Positions 1 to 11,310 of a DNA stretch of 54,346 nt are shown piece by piece. The stretch lies in NCBI GenBank assembly GCA_015680685.1, contig MNCI01033651.1:496733-551078 (forward strand), read 5' to 3'. Each line of letters starts with the position of its first letter. Position 1 is the stretch's first letter. The position numbers and the translations under genes were made by a program. Under the pieces are notes generated by a model. The model did no database searches. It was given only the letters and a program-made list of their open reading frames with translations, and was not told the origin of the DNA. The DNA comes from Gnetum montanum. Its lineage: Eukaryota > Streptophyta > Gnetopsida > Gnetales > Gnetaceae.

Positions 1-586
1 CTAAAGAATGAATGACTACTAGCAGTTGTAGGCATCAATCCGAGCATTTGACATTGAACGCAAGTAGTTTGCAGCTTGGTTTGTCAACTTAAAAGAACTC
101 ATTCTGGTGTTGCCTTGCCCTTGGGAAGTTCCAATTCCAGGACACATTTGAGAAGTTGCCTGGACCGTGAATGACCCTAGAAGTAAAGAAGAAAAAATGA
201 GGGCTCTCTTGGAGGCTTTCTGGTTGCCTCCAGAAGTTGTAGCTATCGCAGGACTATCGACATCCATGCCACCACCAATGCATGAACCAGAGGTTGGAGA
301 AGGTCCATTAGAACCACCACCCCCAGGGATGGTGTGATCTTCTCCAGCAATTTTATGCATCATCCTACACAGTAGAGGCTTCAGGACCAACGAGGTGTTC
401 AATTTTGTCTCTGAACACCGCCATTTTTGTAATTTTTCCCCCTCTGTAACTCAGGCACTTGGTAAATTCATGTTGTGTCATGTGTGTGTCATTTATGTGT
501 TAAGTTATGTGTGTTGTAAATAAGAATCCATACCTTCCAAATTGTAAAGTAACTCGAGGACAAGTTTTTGCTCAGTCGTTGGGGTA
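1..586 (+). mobile_element. Element A, 3' internal region (partial, non-coding)
   Basis: This is the last part of the interior of a plus-strand LTR retrotransposon whose body lies left of the window. It is placed by what follows: a conserved CTCGAGGACAAG block near 553, a purine-rich GTTGGGGTA at 578-586 acting as polypurine tract, then an LTR start at 587. The same block sits in opposite orientation beside the LTRs at 12693 and 51560. No plus-strand frame is convincing. A 127-codon frame reads antisense (402 to 19), rich in Gly and Ser, without a recognisable motif; I treat it as chance. Confidence 0.6.
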
Positions 587-634
587 TGATGAAGTGTCAA
601 AAACTTAATGCGTCGACTGGGCTGCATATACGGG

Positions 635-650
635 GCCACGTATACGTGGC
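635..650. promoter_or_regulatory. Perfect 16-bp palindrome in LTR U3
   Basis: GCCACGTATACGTGGC is a perfect palindrome about 75 bp upstream of the LTR TATA box, within a GC-rich block that also holds GTCGAC and GGGCCC. The other LTRs of this family have different palindromes (CGATATCG type) at the same place. Confidence 0.6.
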
Positions 651-725
651 TGCATTGACACGGGCCCGTCGACGTAGCCTCCCTGCATCGACGTGGCCCC
701 GTTTACGCAGCCACCCTTCCCGGCC

Positions 726-733
726 TATAAATA
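726..733 (+). promoter_or_regulatory. LTR promoter TATA box (element A)
   Basis: TATAAATA lies 139 bp inside the LTR, directly after the palindromic GC-rich block. It is at the same relative position as TATAAATA in the minus-strand LTRs (12583-12576, 18206-18199, 51463-51456), so this is the likely RNA polymerase II core promoter. Confidence 0.7.
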
Positions 734-1525
734 TGAGGGCCTTTCACCTCATTTAACCATCTTTCTTAGTAGTTGTAGCGAAGCTCTTGCAGTTTGCTCC
801 CACAAGAGATAGAATATTTTCCAAGTGCCCGCAGTAGGTGTAAGAAAAGTGATCAGATCTTTATTCGAGCAATGATGTGTGTGAGCCCATTGGTGTTACG
901 GTAATAAAGATGAACTATTCAAGCATACCTTATAGCATTTCGACCTAGTTATTTCATGCATTCAATAGTTTAAAATGTTCATGCTTTATTAATTACATGT
1001 TTATGCTTTATTAATTACTTGTTGATTATTTATGTTTTCATTATTATAATTCCAATTGGTATTGTTCATTCGTAGTTCATTAAAGACATAAGTACGACCA
1101 TCTCGAACGTAATCCAAACACTTGGACAGCCCAGTGACGCTTAACATTTGGTAACCCAGTAGTGTTAGGAAATGCTTAGAACGTGCTCGAAAGATGGGAC
1201 CAGATACTTATGCTAGGAGTAGTTATAATATAAACTAGGATAATTAGAGATTAGATAATAGTTTATTCCTTACTTTCCATACCTCAATTAGTCATCGAAA
1301 AGATAATTAAAAAGATATAAAAATCATTAGCCTTAGTCTCACTTAACCATCATAAACAGAACCTCACAAGTGAGATTAGGATGACAACGACTGTTCTAAC
1401 CCAAGGTTTCATTGGTTAGAAGTCTAGTGTATGTTAAGTTCTTACAGTCTACGGATTTTGACCGAGTCGCGCGTGATCGCTTGTGATTTGTATGGTTGGG
1501 CGTAGGGATACCTAGCTGCTCATCA

Positions 1526-2149
1526 CCTTGCAATCCCATAAGACGAAAAGTCCAACTGCGCCCATCGTGTCAAGCTCTGAGTGCTCTAGAGAGTAACCCA
1601 TCAAAGAGTAACAATCTCTCAAAGCGTAATGAGTGTAATGCCAAAGTTAGTCACTTTTTCATGGAATTTCTAGAGTTGGTCATTTTTGGCCTATTTTCAC
1701 AGTTTGCATACTTACCCATTTTTTCAAAATTTTCTGCACTTAAACATTTTCTATCAGTGCTTTCTTTTCTTACGTTTTCTACATAATTACATGAATCCTG
1801 CAAACAGTTCAACCTATACCCTAAGCATGGAGGTAGCTTGTCCCATTTAATAGGTTGTAGACATTGAGCCACCACTCAGTCTTGTATGACCACAACAACA
1901 GTCACTTAGACTGTGTAACCAATCACCTAAATATAGAGTGTTTGACGATGAAAGATATAACTTCCTTTATGCAAAGCTTCAGGTGAGCTTATCCCTAGAT
2001 CGCTAAGAAATAGAAGTAAAGTGCAACTTTGAAATCATTCACTAAAATAGGAAATAGTTCCTTCCTATCCTTGATGCATTCATCCCACTCACTGACACCT
2101 TTAGATGGCTACTAGACTAGCTCATTAGGGTAAGTAGGCCGAAAGAGCA
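1526..2149. other. Leader region without a recognisable gene
   Basis: About 620 bp between the LTR of element A and the first Tat gag-like codons. It is mildly AT-rich with short unrelated frames on both strands. I see no primer-binding site, LTR or conserved protein motif. It is probably leader of the G1 element, with the upstream G1 LTR lost or displaced by the insertion of element A. Confidence 0.35.
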
Positions 2150-4740
2150 AGATGCAACATCAAACTATGACGAGCCCCTGCAGGATGGGCAAGAGGAGTT
2201 TGAATCCCATTCAGAGAGCAGTGTCCCATTGTATGCCTATGTCCAACAGCTAGCCTCCACTTTTGTTCCACAGTAATCACAATCATCTACCTTCTTTGAG
2301 GTAGCAGCATAACTTCTACCATCCAAGACCATGCATGTGGTGGCTGGCCACCAAGTATTGCATACACAACAAAGTGCAGGACCCTTTACCACTTTTCCCT
2401 TTTCCATATCCTCCCAATCTATGCAACCTTCTCTGCCAACTCAGTCGTACATGCACGTGATGTCTATATCTTAGTCACAAATAAGTTAGGTGTCCTTCAT
2501 CCCAACCATCTTAGTAGCACCTCCAATAATAGCCCAAACCACAACTGTGTGGTGGGTTGTGACCTCTATGCCTATGGCACAGCTATCACACATTCCACAA
2601 TACATGCAACAACAAACTCAACAAGCATCCCATGTGGTGGCATAGCCCATGGCAAGGTTGTGGGCCACTCAAACAACACCACAGGCAACACAACCAATGC
2701 AACCTACTACATCATCCCTAAGTTTGGACCAAGCATTCCAACTCATTCAAACACCCATGGAGGAAGTTAGGTGACTCAAAGTGACCAACTAAAAAACAAT
2801 CCATGTGATGAACTTCTACCAAGATGATCTCATCAGTCCTATGGTTCCACTACTAACTCTACCCTCTGGGGTCCAACTTCCTCACTTCAAAAAATATAAT
2901 GGTGAGGGGAACCTCCAATGCCCACCTTGTAACTTTCTATTTTGAATGCTTGCTTTTGCAAGCATGGCCACACACAATCATCCACATCTTTGCCATGTCC
3001 CTAACCAGAAAGGATTTTAATTGGTACCGTGCACTCCCTAGAGCTTCTATATTAACTTTGGAGGAGTTGCTCAGCCAATTTGTAATTCGCTTCAAGTACA
3101 AACTGAAGCCCAAGGCCATCCTAAACCAATTAATGAACATCAAACAAAGAGCGCTAGAGCTAGTACAAAAATTCATACAATGTTGGAGTGTTTCCCTCAA
3201 TGAAATTTGTGAGCTGATCATAGAAACTTACCTTCTGGCTATCTTTAAAGGCACAGTAAATGACATTATCAAGTTAAAACTATACTACTTAGCCCTATGT
3301 TCTCTTAGCCAAGATTTTTCTCAAATGAAGAGTGTATAAGACATAATGAAAGCTAGTAAGGAGCTAGCCTATGTGGCCTATAAAATGAAAATATGAAAAA
3401 GGACAAGAAAAATGGGAAGATAGTAACAACCGTTGTAGTTGTGGTCGATGAAGCCAAACCCAATAACACCAAGCCAATGGCCAAGGTGCCTAAAGCCCCA
3501 ACCAAAAATAACAAGGCATCAAGTTTTGCCACTATGGGAACCAATCAGCCCGTACCATCGATAGCCACAGGGTAAGCTCCCCAAAGGCCAAACTTTGAGT
3601 GCAAGTATCGCTCAAAGTATACCCCCTTACCCATCAAGCTATCTAAGCTCTTAGATTAGTTACTTTTTGGGTGCATCCAACACAAAAAATGTTTAAGGAT
3701 GCATGAAAAAATCATGAGAGATACTATGAGGTCCTTAGAACCCCCTCTACAGGTATGCCAAATGAGCCCCTGGTCCTTAAAAAATTTAGATTGGATCGAT
3801 TCTGCAATAATCATCAGTTTCATGGCCATGACACATACTACTACTTAGAGTTAAAATACAACATTCAAAGCATGATTAATCAAGGCTAACTATTCCTTGA
3901 CGAAAGAAATCCTATACGACCAAAAAATCAATCACTGAAAGTCTACAAGGATCCCCTCAATGCTAGTAGTGCAGGTTACATCATCAATGCTATGAACATT
4001 GATGACAACACAAAACTAGCATATGAACCATTTATGGTTCATGTGCCCTCTGGTGGTCTTGGGCCCTCAACATCGACTAGGCCATAGACCCCTTTTGTCA
4101 TCAAAGTGCCACCTCAGGCACCCACAACACCCTTTGTGGTTAGGGCTACACAACACATTGTGGCAACAATGACTCAGACATTCTTTATCATTAGGATGCT
4201 AAGATGTCCAAACCCCCTGCCTACCTAGGGTCTAATGGTGGGAACTGTGTCACATCTTACTTACCCAAGGTCATACCCTAAGAGATCTGATGAGCTTATT
4301 GCTAACAAAATGATCAAGGAATGCATAGAGTTAGGTCCTCCTAAGCCCTCCCCCTTGTCAACCATCCTCATGCCCTCATCATCTTGGATTGCTAACCTGA
4401 ATGCAAATAACCAACAAATGAATACTAAGGCTTAAAATCCTACTGCATAACCAAAGGCTAAATCTCCTCCCTGGGAGATTCATCTCTTAGGTCATATGGA
4501 GGAGGTAAAGGCCACCAAAATAACATATGGTGAAAAATATTTCTTGGACACACTAGCACAAGTTAAATAATCCCTCAAACAAAAGAACATAATGTTGAGC
4601 CTATATGATTTGATAATGACCTCTTCAACTCATCACGAGACATTGGTTCACATGTTGACACCTATCCCTATTAGGGAAGATATTCCAGCAAATAAAAAGT
4701 TCATTCATGCCATAATGCTTCCCCCCACAGCCTAAGAATC
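2150..4740 (+). pseudogene. gag: G1 gag polyprotein remnant
   Basis: Frames of this stretch give a Tat-type Gag with stops and at least one frameshift near 2905. An acidic, Gln-rich N-terminal part lies at 2150-2760. The Gag core at 2899-3339 contains WYRALPRASILTLEEL followed by a basic FKYKLKP segment, the usual capsid pattern of W, P and a later LxxFxxRF-like motif. Further on, 3795-3880 has a HxFHGHDTYYYLEL segment resembling the degenerate zinc-binding region before the protease in Tat elements. The copy at 47301-49700 aligns over the whole length, with the same block order (AHLVTF, AWPH, LxRGS/LPRAS, HDT), which supports the call. The protein would form the particle and bind RNA. The start is not clear; the first usable Met of the core frame is at 2899. 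Confidence 0.7.
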
Positions 4741-4744
4741 AAGG

Positions 4745-5460
4745 TCAATACCCCTAACATTTCATGACAAGGTGGTCAAGGTTGACCTGGAAAAGGGTCA
4801 GGTAACCAGTGTGCCCATCTTTATAACAATTTTCATAGGCCAATATAAAATTTGTAGGGTGCACGTTGATGATAGGGCAGCAACCAATGTCATCCCATTC
4901 CCCATCATCGACAAGCATGGCCCAGTTGATCAAATCAAGCTAACAAAAACAACGTGTTTGAAATCTTTAAATGGAGCACATGTTGTTGTAAAAAAAATAG
5001 TCATGATAGCTTTCATAGTAGGGGAGCAATTCCCCACTAATGCTAAATTCATTGTAGTTGAAGAAATGCCTAGATTCAAGCTGATCCTAGGGAGGTCTTG
5101 GCTAGCCTAGCTACAAGCCATTTCTTCACCTATTCACTAAGAGATCCACTTGCTCTATGAGGGTGAAGAGGTAGTGATCTATGGTGACAATGTAGCCCCT
5201 TGACCATCAACAATGTAGATACAAAACAAGGGTTGGAAGTAGAGTTCTTTGAAGACACACCACCCATTCAAGGTGAAAGTTGATGTTTTCTGGTCAATCC
5301 TAGACAACCAAGCAAAGCGAGTGACCTCCCTAAGGGAGCTCTCTGGATAGAATTTCCCTTTTGTGCAATAGAAAAAGATCTAGCCAAATACTGTCTTGTG
5401 CCTCTTAACCCGCATCGGGTTAGAAAACACCTACATAACTAAGGCATGCCCTTAGTTTGC
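4745..5460 (+). pseudogene. G1 protease (retropepsin) remnant
   Basis: The frame 4772-5110 is open and carries an aspartic-protease fold signature: VHVDDRAATNVIP at the position of the catalytic loop and LILGRSWL as the conserved ILG(R/T) strand near the end. It continues past a stop at 5108 through LQAISSP and EIHLLYEGEEV, segments also seen after the protease of the copy at 49740-50170. The active site is odd. D-D-R-A replaces the usual D-T/S-G-A, and the second copy has the same D-D-R. The frame decays after about 5400 with no join to the RT frame, which restarts only at 11331. Confidence 0.7.
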
Positions 5461-5572
5461 CTACATGTTTCCCTTACCCTTTGTTTTTCACTTGTACAAT
5501 TACAATTGCATTATTATTTACATCCTGCATTAGTTATTCCATTTCTTTAGTTCATGTAGTTTCATTTAGCCT

Positions 5573-5592
5573 TATATATATATATATATATA
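5573..5592. repeat. (TA)n microsatellite
   Basis: About ten TA dinucleotides in a row just before the tandem array of the PR-RT spacer. A simple repeat with no other sign of function. Confidence 0.9.
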
Positions 5593-5599
5593 ACTAGCT

Positions 5600-5775
5600 G
5601 AAAAAGGCCTTAAACTATCGCATGGCCCACTAAGGCCTAAAACTGTCAACGAGCTTCCTTCTCATGCGATGACATGAAAAGGCCCTAAACTAGTGATGGC
5701 CCAAACTGGTCTAAAACTAGTGATGATCCAAAATGGCCTTAAACTAGCATGGGGCCCACAAGGGGCCCTAATTGC
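5600..5775 (+). repeat. Tandem array with CCTTAAACTAGC core, PR-RT copy
   Basis: Five or six diverged units of about 30-36 bp, each with a core like GGCCTTAAACTAGCATGGCC. The same core recurs at 11143-11211, downstream of integrase at 21290-21480, and after the protease of the second Tat copy at 50540-50611. It is therefore a family feature and not chance slippage at one site. Confidence 0.7.
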
Positions 5776-7234
5776 ATCAATCAAATCACAAGTTAAAATC
5801 ACAACAACATTACATAAAATACAACAAAATGACAAGCAAATAATCATCACATTTTCATTAAATTATCAATAAGATATATAGTTCAAGTTTACATCCAAAA
5901 CATAAAATCTCTAAATATACAAAATTTCCCAATAGCAGGGCTACATTTTGGGCATTTTAGCTTGCAGTGTGTGGTAGGGGCTAAGTTTCTTCCTCTTCCT
6001 CTTCATCTGCTACTCCGCTAGGTCTTGCGCCATCACTCGAAACCTACATTAAACAAAAATAAAACAATAAATTAGCTAACAAATAAGGTGACATGCAAAA
6101 TTATAATAAAGTAAATAAAAATAATGCCAACTAGACCAACCTAAGAAGGACTTGCATTCATGTCTGGGGGCATCCTGTCAAGGCTTTCCTCCAAGCATTG
6201 AAGGATTTCGTCCTTTGATAATTGTGTCCAGTCCTTCTCACCAAGGTTAATACTTGCGAGGGTTTTCCCTTTCTATATAGCCATCCATAAGGGTGACCCT
6301 GATGAAAACCTAGCAAAAGTGACAACTCCTGAAGGTACAGTGATGTGTCTCTCCAAGGTTCCACTCACCACTACGTTGTTGGCAAATAGTTCGTAAGCCT
6401 ATGTAATGCTGATTGCATCAAGAAATATCTCTCAATAATGACACTCCATGAACTTATCTTTGTACTTTTTATGGTACGCCTCGTGTTCTTACTTATAGTG
6501 GTGCTTGTGATTCTTTTGAGTTTGGCCCCATTGGTACACTTTCACACTGTAATCCATCTAGTCTTGATTCTTCCTCACTAGTAGGTCCATCTACAACCAT
6601 TACTTAATCACCTTATGAGTAGCTTCATTCTTACCTCGAACAACTAACCAATACTTAGAATAATTAATTTTAGCTATGTGCCATCTACCATCTAGTTTTT
6701 CATGTGCCACTAGGAAGTCATAATGAGATTGCAAGTCCTCCAATTTTGCATCCTAGCTTGCCCACTTCTCCTGAAGCTCTTGCACTTCCACAATGCTCTC
6801 GCAAAGATAGCATGCATTTGCTTGCCTCGTCATACACGTGACAAGGCACTTGCTTCACCTCAAGGGAAAAATCAGGCATGACATCAACCTAGACCACCTT
6901 GTTTATGTCCCACTTAAGCTGTCAACCTGTCATCACATAATAGGCAAGACAATGTTAACTATGAACCAAGCAAGTAAATCAGTAGAGAAAAATAGATAAA
7001 TATAGACATACCAATTTTAGGATCCATTTGTTATATACAATCTATCATGTCATCCACCAAGCTTTGCAAGAAGGCAAACTTATCCAAAGCCTCCATCAAT
7101 GGTTGCATATAGAAGGTGGATGTAGATGTTGGGCATTCAGCGGAAACACCAACAGCTGCAACATAACGTACTCAGTGATTATTAGATAGCCAACATCTAA
7201 GGGTATAAGAGTTAAAAAAATTTAAAAAAAGGAG

Positions 7235-7261
7235 AATAATAATAATAATAACAATAATAAA
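7235..7261. repeat. (AAT)n microsatellite
   Basis: A short run of AAT triplets with one interruption, lying in an intron of the antisense gene between its exons at 7284 and 7155. Confidence 0.85.
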
Positions 7262-9734
7262 TATGGGGGTGCAAAGCTCCTACCCAACAAGCCCTTATAT
7301 GTAAGAGCAGGGGGATTGACCATCTGCACATTGTCAAAGAAATTTTCAAACTTACCCCCTTCAAACTACAACCCTTATTCTTCAAGTTGACTCAGCACTT
7401 CAATAGCTTCTCGTTCCTCTTCATTTGCCACTTCTTCCTTAGTTTGAGGGACATCATCCTCTATAGGCTCTGCTACTATTGCAAGGGTCCTCTTGCCTAC
7501 ATCACATAAGTTAGATTTACAATTGTAAATAATGCGTATAATATAGCATGGCACATTACAATAGTATTTACCAATTCATACTCACTTGTAATTCCTAAGT
7601 GCACATTGTGAAGCTTAAATCAGAGCTTTTTGCCACCCTCCTGTACTTCATGTGTAGGCTTCTCTGTGGGACATGATTTCTTAATCTTTATTTTGGACGA
7701 TCCCACTTTCTCAGCAATGACTCATGCCCCTCTTGCTACATTTTCAGTGTTGGTCAGTGGGGCCTCTCTGGCACTATCATGTGTGCAATAGGATCATCCC
7801 ACATTACCTCTAGTTGTTACTAAAAAAAATCTCCACTTGCCTCTAGAGAATCCTGTGACCGTGTGGTGTTGAATAGGTGATGAATCCATGGCCTAAATAT
7901 TTGAGTGCGATATTCCACCATCCACCACCCATTCTCACGAACCATTAGAAACTCCATGAATCTTCATAGGCATGCTATGAAGAATGCAAAGCACACATGC
8001 AAGCTTGCTTGGAGGTTGTGGCACAGCCTAACTATTTCAACATTTAGGCCATCGGCAAGGTGAGAAACCCAATTGTACTGCATCCCCTCTTCTATTACAT
8101 CCCTCATCACCCAAGCTTGCTCAACCTCGAGAATATTTCCTTGGGAAAGTAGCTTTGGGAATGCACAAGCACGAAAGACTAGGTAGAGGTGGTGGACCAT
8201 GGGTACCCTGACTTCCTTGACTGGTATTCCTTTGTGGACCTTAAAAGTGTCCAACCACTCCTCAATGTCCCCTCTATGGTCTAAGTCTTTTATGGTCTTT
8301 TCTGCAACTAGTAGGCCCTCAAAGGGGATGTTGAAGAGGTCTACAAAGAATTCATCCATGATTTCAAAGGTCACCCACACATCACAGGCCCATGTGCTAA
8401 AGCAATCAATGCTCTCAATAAAGGGGTCAATGATGGTAATCATCTCGACCACTAGGATACTTGTGCTAATAGCTAAGAAAATGTCCATGAGCCTAGCTCA
8501 CTCAATATTCCTAGTTATCTCCACTAAGGTTTCATAGCATAACCAATGTTGTGAACTCTCAACCTCATCATATTTAAAGATGAGAGTGGCCTTAGTGCAA
8601 CCTGTGGCAACCATTGTGACTTCTCCTAACTTAACCGTAGCTACAATAAGCAAAGGTAAAATTAGAAAAATGAGAAAAGTAAAGCAGAAAATGCATAAAG
8701 ATGAGTGATACATGACTCACGTGGCACAAATGATGTGCAGGATGGCAATGGTTGGGCTGAAACCTCCTCCATGCTTAGTATGTCAGTTGCTCACTTAGCA
8801 TCCAATTAGCCGAAAGCTCAACACCTCTCATAAGACTTAGAATATCAATGAGGAATTTCTGCTAAGTCTACTCCAATATACCCAATCATTGCTACACGAA
8901 CATTCTCAAAAGATAAGAATTCCTATACACTAGTGAGAGTCAAGTTCAACACCCCCTCTTCATCGTGGAGGCCATCTGCATCAATGGTAAACCTAGCAAT
9001 GGACATGAGTCGTTAGCATCTTAAGTCATAATCTAATAGGCAGTACAAGAAAATGTAAGAGGACTCACCCTCCAACATAATACACCATCCCAGGTGGGTT
9101 TTGAAAAAGAGTGTGTATGTGTCAAGCAATGAATAAATTGTTGTTCTTGTTGTAGCACTAGAATTCTAGCATCCCCTAGATCCTAGACAAAATCCTAAGG
9201 CCCTTGCAGCCTGGACTTGAACTCCCTACTCCTTCGTTACTAGTAGGCTCATCGGATATGAAGCTTGGGATGCCTTGGTTCACCCTAGGCAACAACATTT
9301 CCATTATGATGACAGCTGCTTCTGCTGCCAAGTGTGACCATATCATCACACTAAAGTGGCGAAGCAAAAATTCCAAAAATTCTTATGCTCCCAACTTGAA
9401 CCATACCACTTAGTAACCTACATGTGTGTTTAATGTAGGTATGTTCAGTACAGGCTCACTCATGCAACATAAGATACCCACCAACTCAGCTACGACGAGG
9501 ATCAGTTTTAATAGTACCCTACGGCCATAGTAGTTACATGGGGATAATGTTAGCATTAGATAAAAAATGCATAAAAAATTAGACTTAACATACTTAACTT
9601 TTCACCAAGTCCCATGGGAAAGGGATGTCGGCATACCCATCTGATGTGCCTAATCCCCAATGGGGCACAACACTAACATCTACATTACATATTTACAAAC
9701 ATTATAACTTTGAAAATATTAACAAATTTACTAA

Positions 9735-10060
9735 CTATTAGTTACACTCCCCATAGGGCGTATCCTTCAAAATTACAATTTTTTTTCTAATTTTTGGTTA
9801 AACTCCCCATAAAGTGTAACCCTCAAAACTACAAAAAACATTCTAAGTGTCAATTATGTTTTCCGCAAAGCATAACCCTTGCAATTGCAAAAAAATTCAA
9901 AGTGTTGGCTATGCTCCTTGCTAAGTGTAACAACTACAAAAATTTTCAAAGTGTTGGCTATGCTTCTTATAGAGCATAACAATTGCAAAAATTTTCAACT
10001 ATAAAAAATTTTCAAATTGTAAAGTACGTTCATTGTAGAGCGTAATCTATTAACTGTGTT
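9735..10060. repeat. Tandem repeat, 50-57 bp units, in an antisense-gene intron
   Basis: Five to six diverged units share a core like GGCTATGCTCC...AGTGTAAC followed by an A/T-rich half (CAATTGCAAAAATTTTC). They fall in the intron between exons 2 and 3 of the minus-strand gene. The wording resembles the repeats at 23160-23930 (TACACTCCCCAGTGTA, AAGTGTT), which hints at a shared source. Confidence 0.7.
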
Positions 10061-10269
10061 GCCTGAAGAGCAAGACACTAGAAAATTAAAAGTTTTTAAA
10101 TTTTTTTGTCACACTCTTAGGAACGTACCCTAACGTGATAACCGTAACCCTCACAGTTACCCCGCCTAGACCATCATGCTTTGTATTCACCTTCAAGTTG
10201 CTTGGGCCGCATCTAAAAATAAATAAAATAAAAAAATGTGTGTGTACACACAAAACATTCCAACTCTAT

Positions 10270-10424
10270 CCTATGTCATGCACAAGATACCAAAAACACT
10301 TATCTTGCATAGTGCATGGGATGCCCAAAAAACACTTGTCCCACATCATGCATGGGATGCCAAAAAAATCCTTGTTTTGAACCATGTGTAGGATGCCAAG
10401 AAAACCCCTATCTCATGCTATGTG
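10270..10424. repeat. Tandem repeat, 36-bp units
   Basis: About four units with the core TGCATGGGATGCCAAAAAA, period close to 36 bp, in the intron between exons 1 and 2 of the antisense gene. Short plus-strand frames across this region are by-products of the repeat. Confidence 0.75.
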
Positions 10425-10905
10425 CAGTACATAAACCCTCAACACAAAACACCCGAAAAAATAAAACAAAAATGCACCATGTGCACTCCCTCCCTTGTTC
10501 GTGACTCATGGTGGCTGTAGTGGCAACAACGGTCCTTGCCCAATGTAGGCCATCCTCAAAACCTCAAAACCCTAAGGTGAATAAGAAGAAGGGAAAGAAA
10601 TCATAAGGGAAGAGCATAGCATCTTACCTTGTTGACAATGTCTCCCTCCGATCCTCTATGTGCATCCTAGGAAGGTGCCTCAATGTGCATTCTCCTTCAT
10701 CCACGTTGGTGAGGCCGAGGTGTTGGCATTCACTATGGTGTGTCATATTTGATCATCATGCTCTTTCTTTCTTCTTCCTCTTTGTTACACTTTAACATCC
10801 TCTTTTTCATCACTACACTCTGTCTCTCTTCACCTTAGTTGCACTACGCTTGGTGATTGCTTGCTTCAACTTTGAAAATGACAAGTTGACTAGGATAAAA
10901 CTACC

Positions 10906-10912
10906 ATTTATA
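10906..10912 (-). promoter_or_regulatory. TATA-like box upstream of the antisense gene
   Basis: TATAAAT on the minus strand lies about 180 bp upstream of the proposed start codon (10729-10727). The intervening leader is purine-rich. The position suits a core promoter, but no transcription evidence is available. Confidence 0.4.
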
Positions 10913-11142
10913 CCCTTCTGGGTTGAAGGACATGTCACCCTCCTAACATGGGACTATCCCTTGTCCTACGTGTAACGTGGGATGAACATAGCATCCAAAG
11001 TTAGAAATGTTTCTAACTTTTCCAGCATCCACATACTTCGAAATTTTTTTGCATTTTTTCTAATTACCCAATAAACGCCTAGCTTAGCCCCACATTTAAA
11101 ATCTTCTAAGACTTACTTAAACTCAGGTTTCTCGCATAAACC

Positions 11143-11211
11143 ATGGTCCACTACAACCTTAAACTAGCAATTTTATGGCCAATTAAGGCCCCAAAATTAC
11201 TTTACATACTT
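11143..11211 (+). repeat. Right-hand unit of the CCTTAAACTAGC array
   Basis: ACAACCTTAAACTAGC followed by ATGGCC and AAGGCC matches the units at 5600-5775. The antisense gene therefore lies between two parts of one array. Confidence 0.55.
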
Positions 11212-11310
11212 TCTTATCCGATCCAACAATTACATCGTTAGGAAAATTTTCATAACATTTTCTTCCTTATTTTATGCAATTTTCCTTATTAAGACAAGTG
11301 CCACTTAACA

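Larger units (their letters stand above)
587..1525 (+). repeat. 3' LTR of element A (N-family, 939 bp)
   Basis: The LTR begins TGATGA (587-592) and ends TCATCA (1520-1525), the same termini as the LTRs at 11840-12693 and 50612-51560. Internally it has a GC-rich palindromic block (about 610-715), a TATA box, a conserved stretch around 805-880 (AGATAGAATATTTTCC, TTTATTCGAGC) shared with the other copies, and AATAAA at 903-908 as the probable polyadenylation signal. The U5 end (about 1490-1525) matches the family ending around TATGGTTG and the CTCATCA terminus. The bases after 1525 are not a primer-binding site, so this is the downstream LTR. CCTTG at 1526 is the expected place for one target-site copy. 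Confidence 0.8.
5981..10729 (-). pseudogene. Antisense 11-exon gene with FCP1-like (HAD phosphatase) domain inside G1
   Basis: I can model 11 exons on the minus strand, all bounded by AG and GT: 10729-10628, 10212-10161, 9679-9599, 9518-9069, 8992-8721, 8640-7586, 7496-7356, 7323-7284, 7155-7012, 6926-6141 and 6043-5981 (stop TAG), about 1060 codons. Several donors are near-consensus (GTAAGA, GTGAGT, GTAAGT, GTATGT). Reading phase carries across most joins, including 10161/9679, 9069/8992, 8721/8640 and 7012/6926; two joins need a one-base indel. Exon 4 resembles the FCP1/SCP family: KLILVVAELVGIL where motif DxDG should be, LGAQEFLEFLLRHFSVMIWS as the conserved RPGxxEFL...W(S) block, then YNKNNNLFIA and FQNPPGMV near the phosphatase end. 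Both catalytic Asp positions are altered. The rest is unrecognised; exon 6 is long with a basic KIKIKK stretch, and the C-terminus is a run of Glu. Stops are mostly TAG, TAA or TGA by C-to-T change. The introns show it is not a processed copy. Confidence 0.6.

Noticed and set aside
19-402. 127-codon minus-strand frame at the window start
   Set aside because: It is antisense to the 3' interior of element A, low in complexity (Gly/Ser-rich) and has no motif or partner in N1 or N2. Probably chance.
7964-8488. Plant mobile domain or Athila-type transposon protein in exon 6 of the antisense gene
   Set aside because: Some hydrophobic spacing is similar, but no diagnostic motif is clear. I left the region without a domain name.
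8199-8537. 112-codon plus-strand frame
   Set aside because: It is the antisense shadow of exon 6 of the minus-strand gene, whose frame is longer, joins neighbouring exons in phase and shows C-to-T type stops.
10270-10424. Possible CRISPR-like array
   Set aside because: The repeats are contiguous diverged units of 36 bp without unique spacers, in plant DNA and inside an intron. It is an ordinary minisatellite.
5600-11211. A DNA transposon carrying the antisense gene
   Set aside because: I looked for terminal inverted repeats, CACTA ends and a target duplication at the edges of the gene region and saw none. It cannot be excluded without other copies.
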